Shown here: one piece after another, positions 40,868 through 50,348 of the stretch
How positions within the stretch are numbered: the first letter of the stretch is position 1
Layout of the letters: the number at the start of each line of letters is the position of its first letter
Source: UBA1783 sp964449115
Lineage (GTDB): Bacteria; Bacillota_I; Bacilli_A; Erysipelotrichales; Erysipelotrichaceae
Reading direction: 5' to 3'
Assembly: GCA_964449115.1 (NCBI GenBank)
Contig: CAYUXW010000003.1
Coordinates: forward strand, 11,375 to 75,374
Length of the DNA stretch: 64,000 bases
The notes under the pieces: model-generated
The model's database searches: none
Seen by the model: the letters and a program-made list of their open reading frames with translations, nothing else
What the model was told of the DNA's origin: nothing
Translations under genes and position numbers: made by a program

Positions 40868-40881
40868 AGTAAGCGTTTACA
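40868..40881 (+). promoter_or_regulatory. cre site (CcpA operator)
   Basis: AGTAAGCGTTTACA matches 13 of 14 positions of the cre consensus TGWAANCGNTNWCA and is centred on the expected start region, which usually means catabolite repression. Confidence 0.75.
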
Positions 40882-40932
40882 TAGAAAAACGTTTATTTAA
40901 AAGAGAAATAATTGTAAGGGAAGGAGAACAAA

Positions 40933-42111
40933 ATGAGAAAATTACTTACAGTTTTATTATCTGCGTTAATGATTATATCGCTGGTGGGGTGTAATGAAAC
41001 ACCAACAGAACCGACAGTTGAAGAATCATATGCAGAAAAAGCAGCTAGAATTCAGAATGAAATTTTAGATGGAATTGAACCAGATGTATCAGTTACTGGT
41101 AGATTAGTTGTTGTAACACCTAACTCAAATGGTGAAATCAACGCAATCAGACCTGGTTTCACAGTGAAGTATCCTAACGTTCAGCTAGAAATAATTTCTC
41201 TTGGAACAGGAGACTGTTTATCAAGAATTACTGCTGAAAAAGAAAATCCTACAATCGATGTTATGTGGGGCGGTATGAACTTCGAAAAATGGTATAACAA
41301 CCAGGGCTTGTGGGAATACTACATTTCTCCAAATGAAGAAAATATCACTGTTAATTCAGCTAAAGCTGCATCTCAGGGAGAAGGAACAGGTTACTTTACT
41401 TCTTATGGTTTATCAGGAAATACAGCTTTCATCATCAATACAGAAGTGTTGGCAGAATGTGGCTTGAAACCTGAAGATATTACTGGTTATCAATCATTAA
41501 TTGATTATAAAGATCAGTTAAAGGGTAAAGTATTATCAGGTGACCCAGTTAAATCATCTTCTGCATGGCAGGAGCTGGTAGCTATGATGTATGCTTTCGG
41601 TAAAGGAAAAGATTCTAACTTTGCAGATCTGGATTTAGATGCAGGTTGGGAGTATGTAAAACAGTTTATTGAAGTTATTGATGGTACAGTTCAGTCTTCT
41701 TCTTCAGCTGTATATAAACTGGTTGTAAGTGGCGAATACGCTATCGGTGTTACTTATGAAGACCCAGCTTTACAACAGCTAAAAGATGAAGTTGAAAATA
41801 TCACGATGATTTATCCTGAGGAAGCTAACAACTGGACACCATGTGCAGCTGCAATTGTTAAAGGTTCTGAAAATACTGAATTAGCTAAGTTGTTCATTGA
41901 CTTCTTAATTTCAGAAGAAGGACAGAAACTATATGCTTGCACTACTTTAAGAACAGTTACAGGCGAACCTAACATCGTTCCTAATTTCTTAGAATTCGAT
42001 CAGATTCCTAACTTGTTTGACCAGGATCAGCTATATATTGCTGCTAACTACACAAGTTCTTGGAAAGAAAAATGGACAGCATTACTGAACGAATACAATA
42101 GTAAAAAGTAA
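40933..42111 (+). CDS. Extracellular solute-binding lipoprotein (Fe3+/sugar-phosphate type, SBP family 1)
   Basis: 392 residues. Lipoprotein signal with lipobox SLVG-C at about 16-20. The mature part resembles FbpA/AfuA proteins: RLVVVTPNSNGEINAIRPGF, IDVMWGGMNFEKWYNNQGLW, SKLKGKVLSGDP-like YKDQLKGKVLSGDPVKSSSA and AAAIVKGSENTELAKLFIDF. FbpA members bind ferric iron; AfuA members bind hexose phosphates. The cre element argues for a carbon source. It is followed by a partial terminator before the ATPase gene, consistent with more binding protein than membrane parts. Confidence 0.82.
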   Translation: MRKLLTVLLSALMIISLVGCNETPTEPTVEESYAEKAARIQNEILDGIEPDVSVTGRLVVVTPNSNGEINAIRPGFTVKYPNVQLEIISLGTGDCLSRITAEKENPTIDVMWGGMNFEKWYNNQGLWEYYISPNEENITVNSAKAASQGEGTGYFTSYGLSGNTAFIINTEVLAECGLKPEDITGYQSLIDYKDQLKGKVLSGDPVKSSSAWQELVAMMYAFGKGKDSNFADLDLDAGWEYVKQFIEVIDGTVQSSSSAVYKLVVSGEYAIGVTYEDPALQQLKDEVENITMIYPEEANNWTPCAAAIVKGSENTELAKLFIDFLISEEGQKLYACTTLRTVTGEPNIVPNFLEFDQIPNLFDQDQLYIAANYTSSWKEKWTALLNEYNSKK

Positions 42112-42122
42112 TAATTTAATCT

Positions 42123-42162
42123 GAGAGAAAACCACCTTAGTGTGGTTCTCTCTCTCTTTTGT
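42123..42162 (+). terminator. Partial terminator between the binding protein and ATPase genes
   Basis: GAGAGAAAACCAC pairs with GTGGTTCTCTC (one bulge) across a short loop, ending CTCTTTTG. Downstream 42168-42240 contains two further small hairpins (ACAAG/CTTGT and CAGGT/ACCTG). Confidence 0.65.
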
Positions 42163-42291
42163 TTATATAAACAATCATAATATTGCTTTTATAAACAAGA
42201 GAAATCTTGTAAAAAGCAGGTTAGACCTGTTTATTTTTATCATTTGCAATAATAAAGCAAAGGATATGTTTATACGTTAAAGGAGAATTTT

Positions 42292-43440
42292 ATGAGCGTA
42301 GGTATTAAAATCAAGCATGCGGTAAAGGCATATGGAAACAATGTCGTTATTCCTGACTTGTCTTTAGAAATCAAAGATGGTGAATTCTTTACCTTACTGG
42401 GACCTTCTGGATGTGGCAAGACAACATTATTAAGAATGATTGCCGGTTTCAACACCATCGAGGGGGGAGATTTCTATTTTGGTGATAAGAGAATCAACGA
42501 TATCAATCCAGAAAAGAGAAATATTGGTATGGTATTCCAAAACTATGCCATATTCCCGCATCTGACAGTTAAGAAAAATGTTCAGTTTGGTTTGACAAAC
42601 AGAAACTATTCTAAAGAGGAAATGGAAAAAGAAGCTGAAGAATTTATGAAACTGATGCATATTCATGAATATGCTGACAGAATGCCGGATAGATTATCAG
42701 GTGGCCAACAGCAGCGTGTAGCCTTAGCTAGAGCTTTAGTTGTCAAACCTGAAGTTTTGCTGATGGATGAGCCTCTTTCAAACCTTGATGCCAAACTGAG
42801 AGTTGAGATGAGATCGGTCATCAAACAGATTCAAAGAGAAGTAGGCATCACCAATGTTTATGTAACTCACGACCAGGAAGAAGCTATGGCTGTATCTGAC
42901 AGAATTGCGGTTATGAATCTAGGTGTAATTCAACATATCGGAACCCCTAAAGACATATATCAGAGACCTGCTAACCTGTTTGTTGCCAACTTTATTGGTC
43001 GTACAAATATTATCAACGCCAAACTGGTTGTAGAAAACGATATTGCAAAACTAGTGTTTGCTGATGGATATGAAGTTGTAATGGATAACATTTTACCTGA
43101 AGAAAAGAAATCTCAGGATGTTGTTGTCACTATCAGACCTGAAGAAGTTGTTATTAATAACGAAGAAGGTATCAACGCTAAAGTTTTAGAATCTGTATTC
43201 CTTGGTTTAAATACACACTATTATGTATTATCTGATACGGTTCGCTGTGTTGTAACTGAAGAGAAAAACGATAATCGCATTGAACTTATTCAGGAATCTC
43301 AGATTGATGACATTATTCCTAATGGAACTGATGTCAAACTGAAAGTTAAAGCTGAAAAGATCAATATTTTTACAGCTGATGGCTCAAAGAATATTGTTAA
43401 AGGCGTTAAAAACGACAAAGAATTATACGAAAAAGATTAA
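42292..43440 (+). CDS. ABC transporter ATP-binding protein (FbpC/PotA type)
   Basis: 382 residues. Walker A GPSGCGKTT (about 37-45), Q-loop MVFQNYAIFPHLTV, signature LSGGQQQR, Walker B VLLMDEPLSNLD, switch His in VTHDQEEA; a C-terminal TOBE-type regulatory domain from about 240. This is the shared ATPase class of iron, polyamine, thiamine and sugar-phosphate importers. AAAGGAG precedes the ATG. It works with the double permease 15 bases downstream. Confidence 0.92.
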   Translation: MSVGIKIKHAVKAYGNNVVIPDLSLEIKDGEFFTLLGPSGCGKTTLLRMIAGFNTIEGGDFYFGDKRINDINPEKRNIGMVFQNYAIFPHLTVKKNVQFGLTNRNYSKEEMEKEAEEFMKLMHIHEYADRMPDRLSGGQQQRVALARALVVKPEVLLMDEPLSNLDAKLRVEMRSVIKQIQREVGITNVYVTHDQEEAMAVSDRIAVMNLGVIQHIGTPKDIYQRPANLFVANFIGRTNIINAKLVVENDIAKLVFADGYEVVMDNILPEEKKSQDVVVTIRPEEVVINNEEGINAKVLESVFLGLNTHYYVLSDTVRCVVTEEKNDNRIELIQESQIDDIIPNGTDVKLKVKAEKINIFTADGSKNIVKGVKNDKELYEKD

Positions 43441-43455
43441 AAGGGAGATATTGAT

Positions 43456-45150
43456 ATGAATAAAACAAAACAAATCTCTCAAAAGAAGAAAAGCACATAT
43501 GACAGCTGGATAATTGTATCAGTAATACTACTGGCACTATATGCCTTCTTTATGTTGTATCCAATGATATCCTTGTTCTTCAAGTCATTCACAATTGCTG
43601 AAACGGGAGAGAAAACATTTTCCAACTATCTAATGTTCTTTAATACACCTGCCAATGTGCAGGCATTAGAGAATTCATTTAAAGTTTCTCTAAGTGTTAC
43701 CTTATTTGCAATGATCTTAGGCGTTCCATTGGCATACTTTACGACTTTCTACAAGATTTCGGGAAGCAAGTTTTTGAATGTTCTGATTATACTTTCAAGT
43801 ATGTCTCCACCATTTGTTGGAGCTTTCGCTTGGATTGTATTTGCTGGAAACAATGGTTTGTTGAATAAAATTTGGCAAGCGCTATTTGGTGTAAAACTGG
43901 GTTCAATATATGGATTTAAAGGAATTGTTCTGGTCATGACATTAGGTTTGCTTTCACTGGTGTACCTGTATGTTTGCGGAGCATTAAGAAATATTGATAA
44001 TTCGCTTATTGAAGCTAGTGAAAATCTAGGTATAAGCGGAGTAAAAAGGTTCTTTAAAGTAATTATTCCACTTATCATGCCTACTATTCTGGCGAGTGCC
44101 TTACTTGTATTTATGAGAGCGTTTGCGGACTATGGTACTCCGGTATTCATTGGTAGAAACTACAAAGTATTTACCGTATTGATTTATGACCAGTATTCAG
44201 GAGAAATGGGTCAGGATAAAAACTATGCGGCTGCATTATCGGTGATAGCTATAATAGTAACAGCTGCGGTTTTCCTGTTACAGAAGTGGATTAACAGCAA
44301 GTTTAATTTCACAATGAATGCCTTAAATCCAATTGAACGCAAAAAGGCAAAACCACTTCAGAATGCGCTTATGCATATCTACTGTTATGGAGTAACTCTG
44401 TTAGCATTTGCTCCACAGATTTATGTAATCTATTCGTCCTTTAGAAAAGTTTCCCCATCTGGCATCTCGTTTAAGAAGGGATACTCATTACATTCTTATA
44501 GATATGTCTGGGAAATGTATTCAGCTACTATCGGAAATACCGTTAAGATAGCTGTCACTTCATTAGTATTGATAATATTGATTTCTGTTCTAATTTCTTA
44601 TTTAACAGTAAGAAGAAAAAATATTATCAACGATACGCTGGATGTTTTTACGATGATTCCTTATATTGTTCCGGGAGCTGTAATTGGTGTAATTCTGATT
44701 ACAACCTTCAATGTTCCTGTTATGGGACTACCGCCATTAACAGGAGGAGCGTTCATTATGATTGTTGCTCTGATTATAAGGCGTTCTCCTTATACAATCA
44801 GATCATCTGTCGCCATATTGCAGCAGATTCCAGCTACTATTGAAGAAGCAAGCATCTCACTTGGAGCAACCAAGGCCAAAACATTCTTTAAGATTACGCT
44901 TCCTATGATGATGAATGGTATTGTCTCAGGCGCTATCATTTCATGGGTATCAATCATTACTGAACTTTCAACAGCGATGTATCTATTCTCATACAAGACG
45001 AGAACTATGACCATTGCGGTTTATGAACTTGTTACCAAGGGATCTGATGGCTATGCTTCAGCTATGGCTTCTATTCTGACATTGTTTACAATAATTTCAC
45101 TGATTGCCTATACAATTGTCACCAAGGGTGAAGGAAGCGGAATAACATAG
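43456..45150 (+). CDS. ABC importer double permease (FbpB/AfuB type)
   Basis: 564 residues with two fused BPD-transp-1 domains, each with an EAA loop: EASENLGISGVKRFFKVIIP in the first and EEASISLGATKAKTFFKITL in the second. About 12 helices. Fused permeases like this are standard in iron and hexose-phosphate importers. AAGGGAGAT precedes the ATG. Its TAG shares one base with the GTG of the next small gene. Confidence 0.92.
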   Translation: MNKTKQISQKKKSTYDSWIIVSVILLALYAFFMLYPMISLFFKSFTIAETGEKTFSNYLMFFNTPANVQALENSFKVSLSVTLFAMILGVPLAYFTTFYKISGSKFLNVLIILSSMSPPFVGAFAWIVFAGNNGLLNKIWQALFGVKLGSIYGFKGIVLVMTLGLLSLVYLYVCGALRNIDNSLIEASENLGISGVKRFFKVIIPLIMPTILASALLVFMRAFADYGTPVFIGRNYKVFTVLIYDQYSGEMGQDKNYAAALSVIAIIVTAAVFLLQKWINSKFNFTMNALNPIERKKAKPLQNALMHIYCYGVTLLAFAPQIYVIYSSFRKVSPSGISFKKGYSLHSYRYVWEMYSATIGNTVKIAVTSLVLIILISVLISYLTVRRKNIINDTLDVFTMIPYIVPGAVIGVILITTFNVPVMGLPPLTGGAFIMIVALIIRRSPYTIRSSVAILQQIPATIEEASISLGATKAKTFFKITLPMMMNGIVSGAIISWVSIITELSTAMYLFSYKTRTMTIAVYELVTKGSDGYASAMASILTLFTIISLIAYTIVTKGEGSGIT

Positions 45151-45416
45151 TGACATCCGACAAGAAAAATATTATCTCAGCCCTGGCTCTTGTTATCTTT
45201 ACAATATTTCTGTATAGAGAGTGGGACAACTTTGATGCTAGAATTTTCTATATTGAATTACTATGTTTTGTGGAAGTCTTAATTCAGTTTGCTTATCTTT
45301 TCTTTAATAGAAAGACACTGAGCATAGCGGAGAAAGATCGTGAAAAACTGGTAATCCTGATATACGCAATTGCGATGACAGGTACCTATCTGCTAAGTCT
45401 TGTGGTGGTTAGATAA
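45150..45416 (+). CDS. Small membrane protein co-translated with the importer permease
   Basis: 88 residues from a GTG that overlaps the permease stop (TAGTG). Three helices at about 8-22, 29-47 and 65-86. Not recognised. Placement makes it an accessory part of the transporter. A terminator follows. Confidence 0.65.
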   Translation: MTSDKKNIISALALVIFTIFLYREWDNFDARIFYIELLCFVEVLIQFAYLFFNRKTLSIAEKDREKLVILIYAIAMTGTYLLSLVVVR

Positions 45417-45424
45417 TAAAAAAT

Positions 45425-45470
45425 ACGACCTTTGAAAGAAAAAACGCTTTTGAAGGTCGTTTGTATATTT
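45425..45470 (+). terminator. Terminator of the ABC importer operon
   Basis: ACGACCTT pairs with AAGGTCGT, extended inward by AAAG/CTTT, followed by TTGTATATTTTG. Confidence 0.75.
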
Positions 45471-45539
45471 TGAATGAATTATAATGTTGTTGTTAAATTT
45501 AAAAACCTGCATTTTAAGAATGAAAAGAGGTGTTTAAAA

Positions 45540-46169
45540 ATGAAAGAAAAAGTAATTGATAAAGAAAGCATAGATATGCTGTACGAGTCTAAATATTTAA
45601 GTTTTTATGATATTGGACAAACCGAAGGAAGAAATTACTATCAGGCATCAAGAAGAAAAAAAGAAGATCTGGTAGTGTTAAAAAACAATGAACAGATAAA
45701 TAGAATGAATGCTGATGGAGTAGGTTGTGTCGTAATTGTCAGAGGTCAAAAAGATAGACTGTTTTTAAATCATGAATATCGCTACCCTGTAGGAAAATAT
45801 GTCTTGTCAGTACCAGCGGGGCTGTTTGATAGTGAAAACGAGAACATCTTTGAAGTAGCCAAAAGAGAAATCAAAGAGGAAACAGGGCTGGAAGCTGAAG
45901 AAATAAGATTAATAAGTCCTCTATTGTTCAGTTCTCCTGGAATGACCGATGAAACAAATGCGATGGTTTGCGTCTTTGTTGATGATATTAAAGACTATAC
46001 ATCTCAAAATTGTGAAACAGGAGAATTGTTTAAAGGTTATTCTCTTCTGACAAAAAAACAGGCAATTGATCTGCTTGATAAGGTTTGTGATGAAAATGGC
46101 AACTATTTCTCAGTCTATACGCATTTTGCCTTGTTATATTTTATTAGCGAATTATGGAAAAAAGAATAA
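45540..46169 (+). CDS. Nudix hydrolase (ADP-sugar pyrophosphatase type)
   Basis: 209 residues from the ATG at 45540 (AGAGGTG 9 bases upstream). The Nudix box is GLFDSENENIFEVAKREIKE followed by ETGL, with one residue more than the standard spacing between the first G and E. VPAG before it and SPGMTDETNAMVCVFV after are typical for ADP-ribose/ADP-sugar pyrophosphatases. A terminator shared with ldh follows. Confidence 0.85.
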   Translation: MKEKVIDKESIDMLYESKYLSFYDIGQTEGRNYYQASRRKKEDLVVLKNNEQINRMNADGVGCVVIVRGQKDRLFLNHEYRYPVGKYVLSVPAGLFDSENENIFEVAKREIKEETGLEAEEIRLISPLLFSSPGMTDETNAMVCVFVDDIKDYTSQNCETGELFKGYSLLTKKQAIDLLDKVCDENGNYFSVYTHFALLYFISELWKKE

Positions 46170-46192
46170 TAGCTATTTTCCCTTATAAATAA

Positions 46193-46230
46193 AAATCCCC
46201 CATTTTTCTAAAATAGGGGGAATTTTTTTA
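46193..46230. terminator. Bidirectional terminator between the Nudix gene and ldh
   Basis: AATCCCCCATTTT pairs with AAAATAGGGGGAATT (one bulge), T-rich on both sides. Confidence 0.85.
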
Positions 46231-47172
46231 TTCCAGTGTTGAACCTTCAATAATGTCTTTTAATAATTTTGCAGAATGCTGTAAAGCTTTAATTTCTTCT
46301 GAACTATATGGGACTTCAATTACATCAAGTGCGCCTTTTCGTCCTACACGTGTTGGTAATGAAAGATAAACATCGTCTAATCCGTAAGTTCCTTCTTGAA
46401 GTGTTGAAACAGTCAGTATTGATTTTTCATCACGCATAATAGCTTCTACAATGCGTGTAACTGCCAGAGCCACTGCATAATTGGTATAGCCTTTACGATT
46501 GATAATTTCATATGCTGCATCTTTAACATCTTCAGAAATAGCTTTCTTATCATTTTCAGTAAATTCAATCCCAACTAGATTACAGTATTGATCAACTGAT
46601 AAGCCGGCAACTGTTGTAACCGACCAGGTTGCAACTTCACTATCACCATGTTCACCAATAATATTGGCTTGAATATCACGTGGATCCACCTGGAATCTAA
46701 TTGATAAATCTGACTGGAAACGAGCAGTATCTAAAACTGTTCCTGAACCAAAGACACGATGATGTGGAAAACCTGATAATTTATATGTTACATACGACAA
46801 AATATCTACAGGGTTTGATACTACCAGTAAAATTGCATCCGGATTATATTTAACAATTTGCGGAACCATCTCTTTGAATATTTCGATATTTTTGTTAACT
46901 AAATCAATTCTTGTTTCGCCTTGTTTTTGAGCCAAGCCAGCTGTGATAATTACAATATCACTGTCAGTTGTATCTTCATAGCTGCCTGCTACGACATTAA
47001 CTGGTGAAACAAACACTTTACCGTGATCCAAATCCATTGCTTCCCCTTCAGCACGTTTGCGATTAACATCAACCAAAACAATGTTAGTTGCAATACCATG
47101 ATTTAAAAGTGCAAATGCTGTAGCTGAACCAACATATCCTGCTCCGATTATTGAAATTTTTGTTGCTTTCAT
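46228..47172 (-). CDS. ldh: L-lactate dehydrogenase
   Basis: 314 residues from the ATG at 47172 (GGAGGT 8 bases upstream; an ATG five codons earlier touches the site). NAD motif IGAGYVGSATAFAL, substrate loop QKQGETRIDLVNKN (Q, as in lactate rather than malate dehydrogenase), catalytic His in IGEHGDSEV. Reduces pyruvate to lactate in fermentation. Preceded by a leader with competing hairpins (47223-47316). Confidence 0.94.
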   Translation of the reverse strand: MKATKISIIGAGYVGSATAFALLNHGIATNIVLVDVNRKRAEGEAMDLDHGKVFVSPVNVVAGSYEDTTDSDIVIITAGLAQKQGETRIDLVNKNIEIFKEMVPQIVKYNPDAILLVVSNPVDILSYVTYKLSGFPHHRVFGSGTVLDTARFQSDLSIRFQVDPRDIQANIIGEHGDSEVATWSVTTVAGLSVDQYCNLVGIEFTENDKKAISEDVKDAAYEIINRKGYTNYAVALAVTRIVEAIMRDEKSILTVSTLQEGTYGLDDVYLSLPTRVGRKGALDVIEVPYSSEEIKALQHSAKLLKDIIEGSTLE

Positions 47173-47219
47173 AATGAATACCTCCACTCATATGACAATT
47201 ATACTATCTGATGAATAAA

Positions 47220-47316
47220 TAAAAAAGGCAAGAATTGTGATTTATATCAATCAATCTTCCTGCCTTTTGATTTAATAAATATTTTCTGCCTTTTACCTTA
47301 TAGGAAGATTGACTGA
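47220..47316 (-). promoter_or_regulatory. Competing hairpins (attenuator-like) between the MFS-GH2 gene and ldh
   Basis: On the minus strand, TCAGTCAATCTTCCT (47302-47316) can pair with AGGAAGATTGATTGA (47247-47261; 14 of 15), or AAAAGGCAGGAA (47257-47268) can pair with TTCTTGCCTTTT (47223-47234; 11 of 12) followed by a T-run. The two share bases 47257-47261, so they exclude each other. The second is a terminator. Confidence 0.6.
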
Positions 47317-47321
47317 TCTTC

Positions 47322-50318
47322 TTATAATTGTAATTTATCTAAAATATTCTTAACTACTTTGGTATCAAATTTAACAACCTTGCGATCATAAGTTATTAGA
47401 CCATTTACTTCATCTTCAACATCTGATAGTTGAGTATAGATAATCGCTGATAGTCCGTCTTTAACAAGAGGAACAATCTGTTCGTTATGAAGTTGAATGA
47501 AGGCACTTTGCAGGTCTGGTTTGTTGTTGAAAACCAGATAGCCAAAGTTAGCGTTGTTATAGGTATGTCCTGTAACTGCCCAAGAGTATCCACCATATTC
47601 GGTTAATGCCCAGACACGATCATCGTCTTCAAATTTAATTTTATCGAAGTAAATATGCTTGCTGAATAAATCTCCACCTTTTTGATCGTGCCAGCCACTA
47701 GCATGGTCGATAGCTCTGGTGTTGTCTAGGTTTCTTAATAAATCAGTAACTTCTAGAGCATCAAATTGTCCCCATCCTTCATTGAAAGGAACCCAAAGAG
47801 CCAGAGAAACAGTGTTATATAGCAAATCAACAGTTTCTTTCATCTCTTTGATGAATTGTTCTCTTCCTTCCTTATTTTTTCTAGCAAACAAGCCATAATG
47901 ACTATCTTTAATATTCAAAACCTTCAGATAAGGCAGATAGCCAATAATCAAGTCAGAGTATTTACCTCCGCCATTAACCATATCCTGCCAGACTAGCATC
48001 CCCATTCTGTCACATAGATAGTAGAAATATAATGGTTCAATCTTGATGTGTTTTCTAATAGTATTGAATCCCATGTTCTTCAGCATTTGAATATCATCTT
48101 CCATTTGCCTATAGCTGGCAGGAGTATAGAGTCCATCACTATAATACCCCTGGTCTAAAACACCTTTGTGGAAATATGGCTGATTATTTAACATCAGACG
48201 TCTTTTTCCATATTTATCTCCGGCAATAGAGAACTTTCTCATACCAAAATAAGAGCTTATCGTATCTTCGCCATTAGAAACAATTAAATCGTACAAGAAT
48301 GGATTTTCAGGTGACCAGCTGCGAATGTTATCTAATTTAATAGCTGAGGTAGCCTCAACCTGCTGATTGAAGACAATTTTATTTCCTTCTTTAATAGTGA
48401 CATTATAGTTGTCGGCATTGCCGTTAACAGTTAAATTAACTGTCTGTATATCATAATCAATAGTTATTTTTAATGATTCAATATAGTTTACAGGAGTAGA
48501 TTCCAACCAGACTGTTTGCCAGATACCGCTGGTAGGAGTGTACCAGATGCCACCACGTTTTGATGATTGTTTACCCTTTGAATGGTAACTGGTATCGGTT
48601 AAATCCTTTACATAGACCACAAGTTCATTTACATCCTGTAAATATTGTGAAATTTCAAATGAGAAAGGTAAATAGCCACCAACATGTTCACCAACCAGCT
48701 GTTGGTTGATATAGACCTTGCAGATTTGGTCAACGGCTCCAAAATGTAAATGTACTAATCCTTTGTTGAAGTCTTCAGGCAAAATGAAGATTTTCTTGTA
48801 CCACAGAACATCATTTGGAGTAATAGTCCTATTAACTCTCGAAAGTAATGATTCAATGGCATAAGGTACAATGACATCGCCATCAAAAGTTGTTGGGATT
48901 TCCTCACTTTGATTGATGGTATACTTCCACATACCGTTTAAATTGATATAGGAATCTCTGACCAGCTGCGGACGAGGATATTCTGGCAGAACTTTATTGA
49001 CATCAAATTGTTCACCATATTCAGTTAGTAATTTGTTATGAATTAATTTTTGTTTTTTATCCTCTTTTGATAAAAAATAGAAAGGAACTAGAATTAGTGT
49101 AGCTACAATAGCCGAAGCCAGCCAGATAGCTGGAGTAGGAACTTCTTTAACTACTCCTAAATCCACATAGGTGTTACCAGTATTTTTGATTACCAGAGCA
49201 CCAATGACAGGTCCGATAATCATTGGCAACATAACCATGAAAATCATTCTTATGCCTTGGAACAATCCTGCCTTATCCAGAGGAGTGTAATTTCTAATGC
49301 TTCCATTGATAATAGCGGTAAGTATCAGATTTCCACTCATCATCACTATTCCTGCAAAGATAATGGTTAACATTTTTCTAGCAAAGAACATCATCATTAA
49401 ACCTACTACGAAAGTTATGGTTGCTGGGATAAAGACTTTAAATGTGCCAAGTTTATCAATAACCGTTCCAAATAGTACAGAAATTACACTTGAAAGAATG
49501 AGCACAGCAGCAAGTATTAAAGCATAATTATTAATCTGTAAGTATTGTTGAATATAAATAATGAAATAAGGCATAAATACCTGCGTAGCAATTGACAGCA
49601 TTAATAAACAGGTAAGGGATAAATATAAACTTTTATTTTCTTTGACTACTGCTGGTTTAAATCCATAAACAATATTGGAAAATAAAGATTGTTTTGATTT
49701 AGGTATGGCTGTCTCTTTAAGAAAGAACATTCCAAAGATTCCGCCAAGAGAAACACTTCCACCAACGATAAGAAAGAAAATATCCCATCTACCCTGTTGA
49801 GTAAACCCGTCTAAAACACCAAAGACAATAATCATAGAGATTAATGGCAAGGTAGCCAGCACTGCTTCGTACTTACTTCTATCAGTGTTATCAATTTCAT
49901 CAGTAATCCAGGCATTGAAAGCTGCATCATTGGCTGTAGAACCAAAGAAGGTCATTATACAGTCCATGACAATGGCAATTATACCTCCAACTGTTGCAGC
50001 CTCTACATATGGGAAGTATTTAGCCATATTTTCCAGATTGATAAAAGAGAAGGCAATAACAGTCAATCCCCAAATGAAATAGCCTAAAGTTATAAAGATC
50101 TTTCTTTTTCCCAGTTTGTCACTGACAGCTCCCATTAATAAGGTTGTAACAGTAGCAGTTATCGCGCTTAATGCCACCATAGCAGCAATTACATCAACAT
50201 TACCACTTAAGGTGTTGTAGACAAATATGTTGAAATACATATTTTCAATTGTCCAAGCTAACTGTCCTAATAATCCAAATACTAGTAAAGTTATCCAAAT
50301 TCTACGTTCTTTTTTCAT
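47322..50318 (-). CDS. MFS transporter fused to a family 2 glycoside hydrolase
   Basis: 998 residues from the ATG at 50318 (GGGGAG 6 bases upstream). Residues 1 to about 420: MFS carrier with 12 helices and the loop GAVSDKLGKRKIFI, closest to GPH/SLC45-like sugar carriers. From about 445 on: GH2 enzyme with sugar-binding domain (LNGMWKYTINQ, DVLWYKKIF), Ig-like middle, and a TIM barrel with acid/base Glu in WVPFNEGWGQFD and nucleophile Glu in WALTEYGGYSW. With 12 helices both ends face the cytoplasm, so hydrolysis would follow import. The substrate is a beta-galactoside or beta-glucuronide. I am not aware of a characterised protein of this build. Confidence 0.88.
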   Translation of the reverse strand: MKKERRIWITLLVFGLLGQLAWTIENMYFNIFVYNTLSGNVDVIAAMVALSAITATVTTLLMGAVSDKLGKRKIFITLGYFIWGLTVIAFSFINLENMAKYFPYVEAATVGGIIAIVMDCIMTFFGSTANDAAFNAWITDEIDNTDRSKYEAVLATLPLISMIIVFGVLDGFTQQGRWDIFFLIVGGSVSLGGIFGMFFLKETAIPKSKQSLFSNIVYGFKPAVVKENKSLYLSLTCLLMLSIATQVFMPYFIIYIQQYLQINNYALILAAVLILSSVISVLFGTVIDKLGTFKVFIPATITFVVGLMMMFFARKMLTIIFAGIVMMSGNLILTAIINGSIRNYTPLDKAGLFQGIRMIFMVMLPMIIGPVIGALVIKNTGNTYVDLGVVKEVPTPAIWLASAIVATLILVPFYFLSKEDKKQKLIHNKLLTEYGEQFDVNKVLPEYPRPQLVRDSYINLNGMWKYTINQSEEIPTTFDGDVIVPYAIESLLSRVNRTITPNDVLWYKKIFILPEDFNKGLVHLHFGAVDQICKVYINQQLVGEHVGGYLPFSFEISQYLQDVNELVVYVKDLTDTSYHSKGKQSSKRGGIWYTPTSGIWQTVWLESTPVNYIESLKITIDYDIQTVNLTVNGNADNYNVTIKEGNKIVFNQQVEATSAIKLDNIRSWSPENPFLYDLIVSNGEDTISSYFGMRKFSIAGDKYGKRRLMLNNQPYFHKGVLDQGYYSDGLYTPASYRQMEDDIQMLKNMGFNTIRKHIKIEPLYFYYLCDRMGMLVWQDMVNGGGKYSDLIIGYLPYLKVLNIKDSHYGLFARKNKEGREQFIKEMKETVDLLYNTVSLALWVPFNEGWGQFDALEVTDLLRNLDNTRAIDHASGWHDQKGGDLFSKHIYFDKIKFEDDDRVWALTEYGGYSWAVTGHTYNNANFGYLVFNNKPDLQSAFIQLHNEQIVPLVKDGLSAIIYTQLSDVEDEVNGLITYDRKVVKFDTKVVKNILDKLQL

Positions 50319-50348
50319 AAACATCTCCCCAATAAATATAATTTATTA

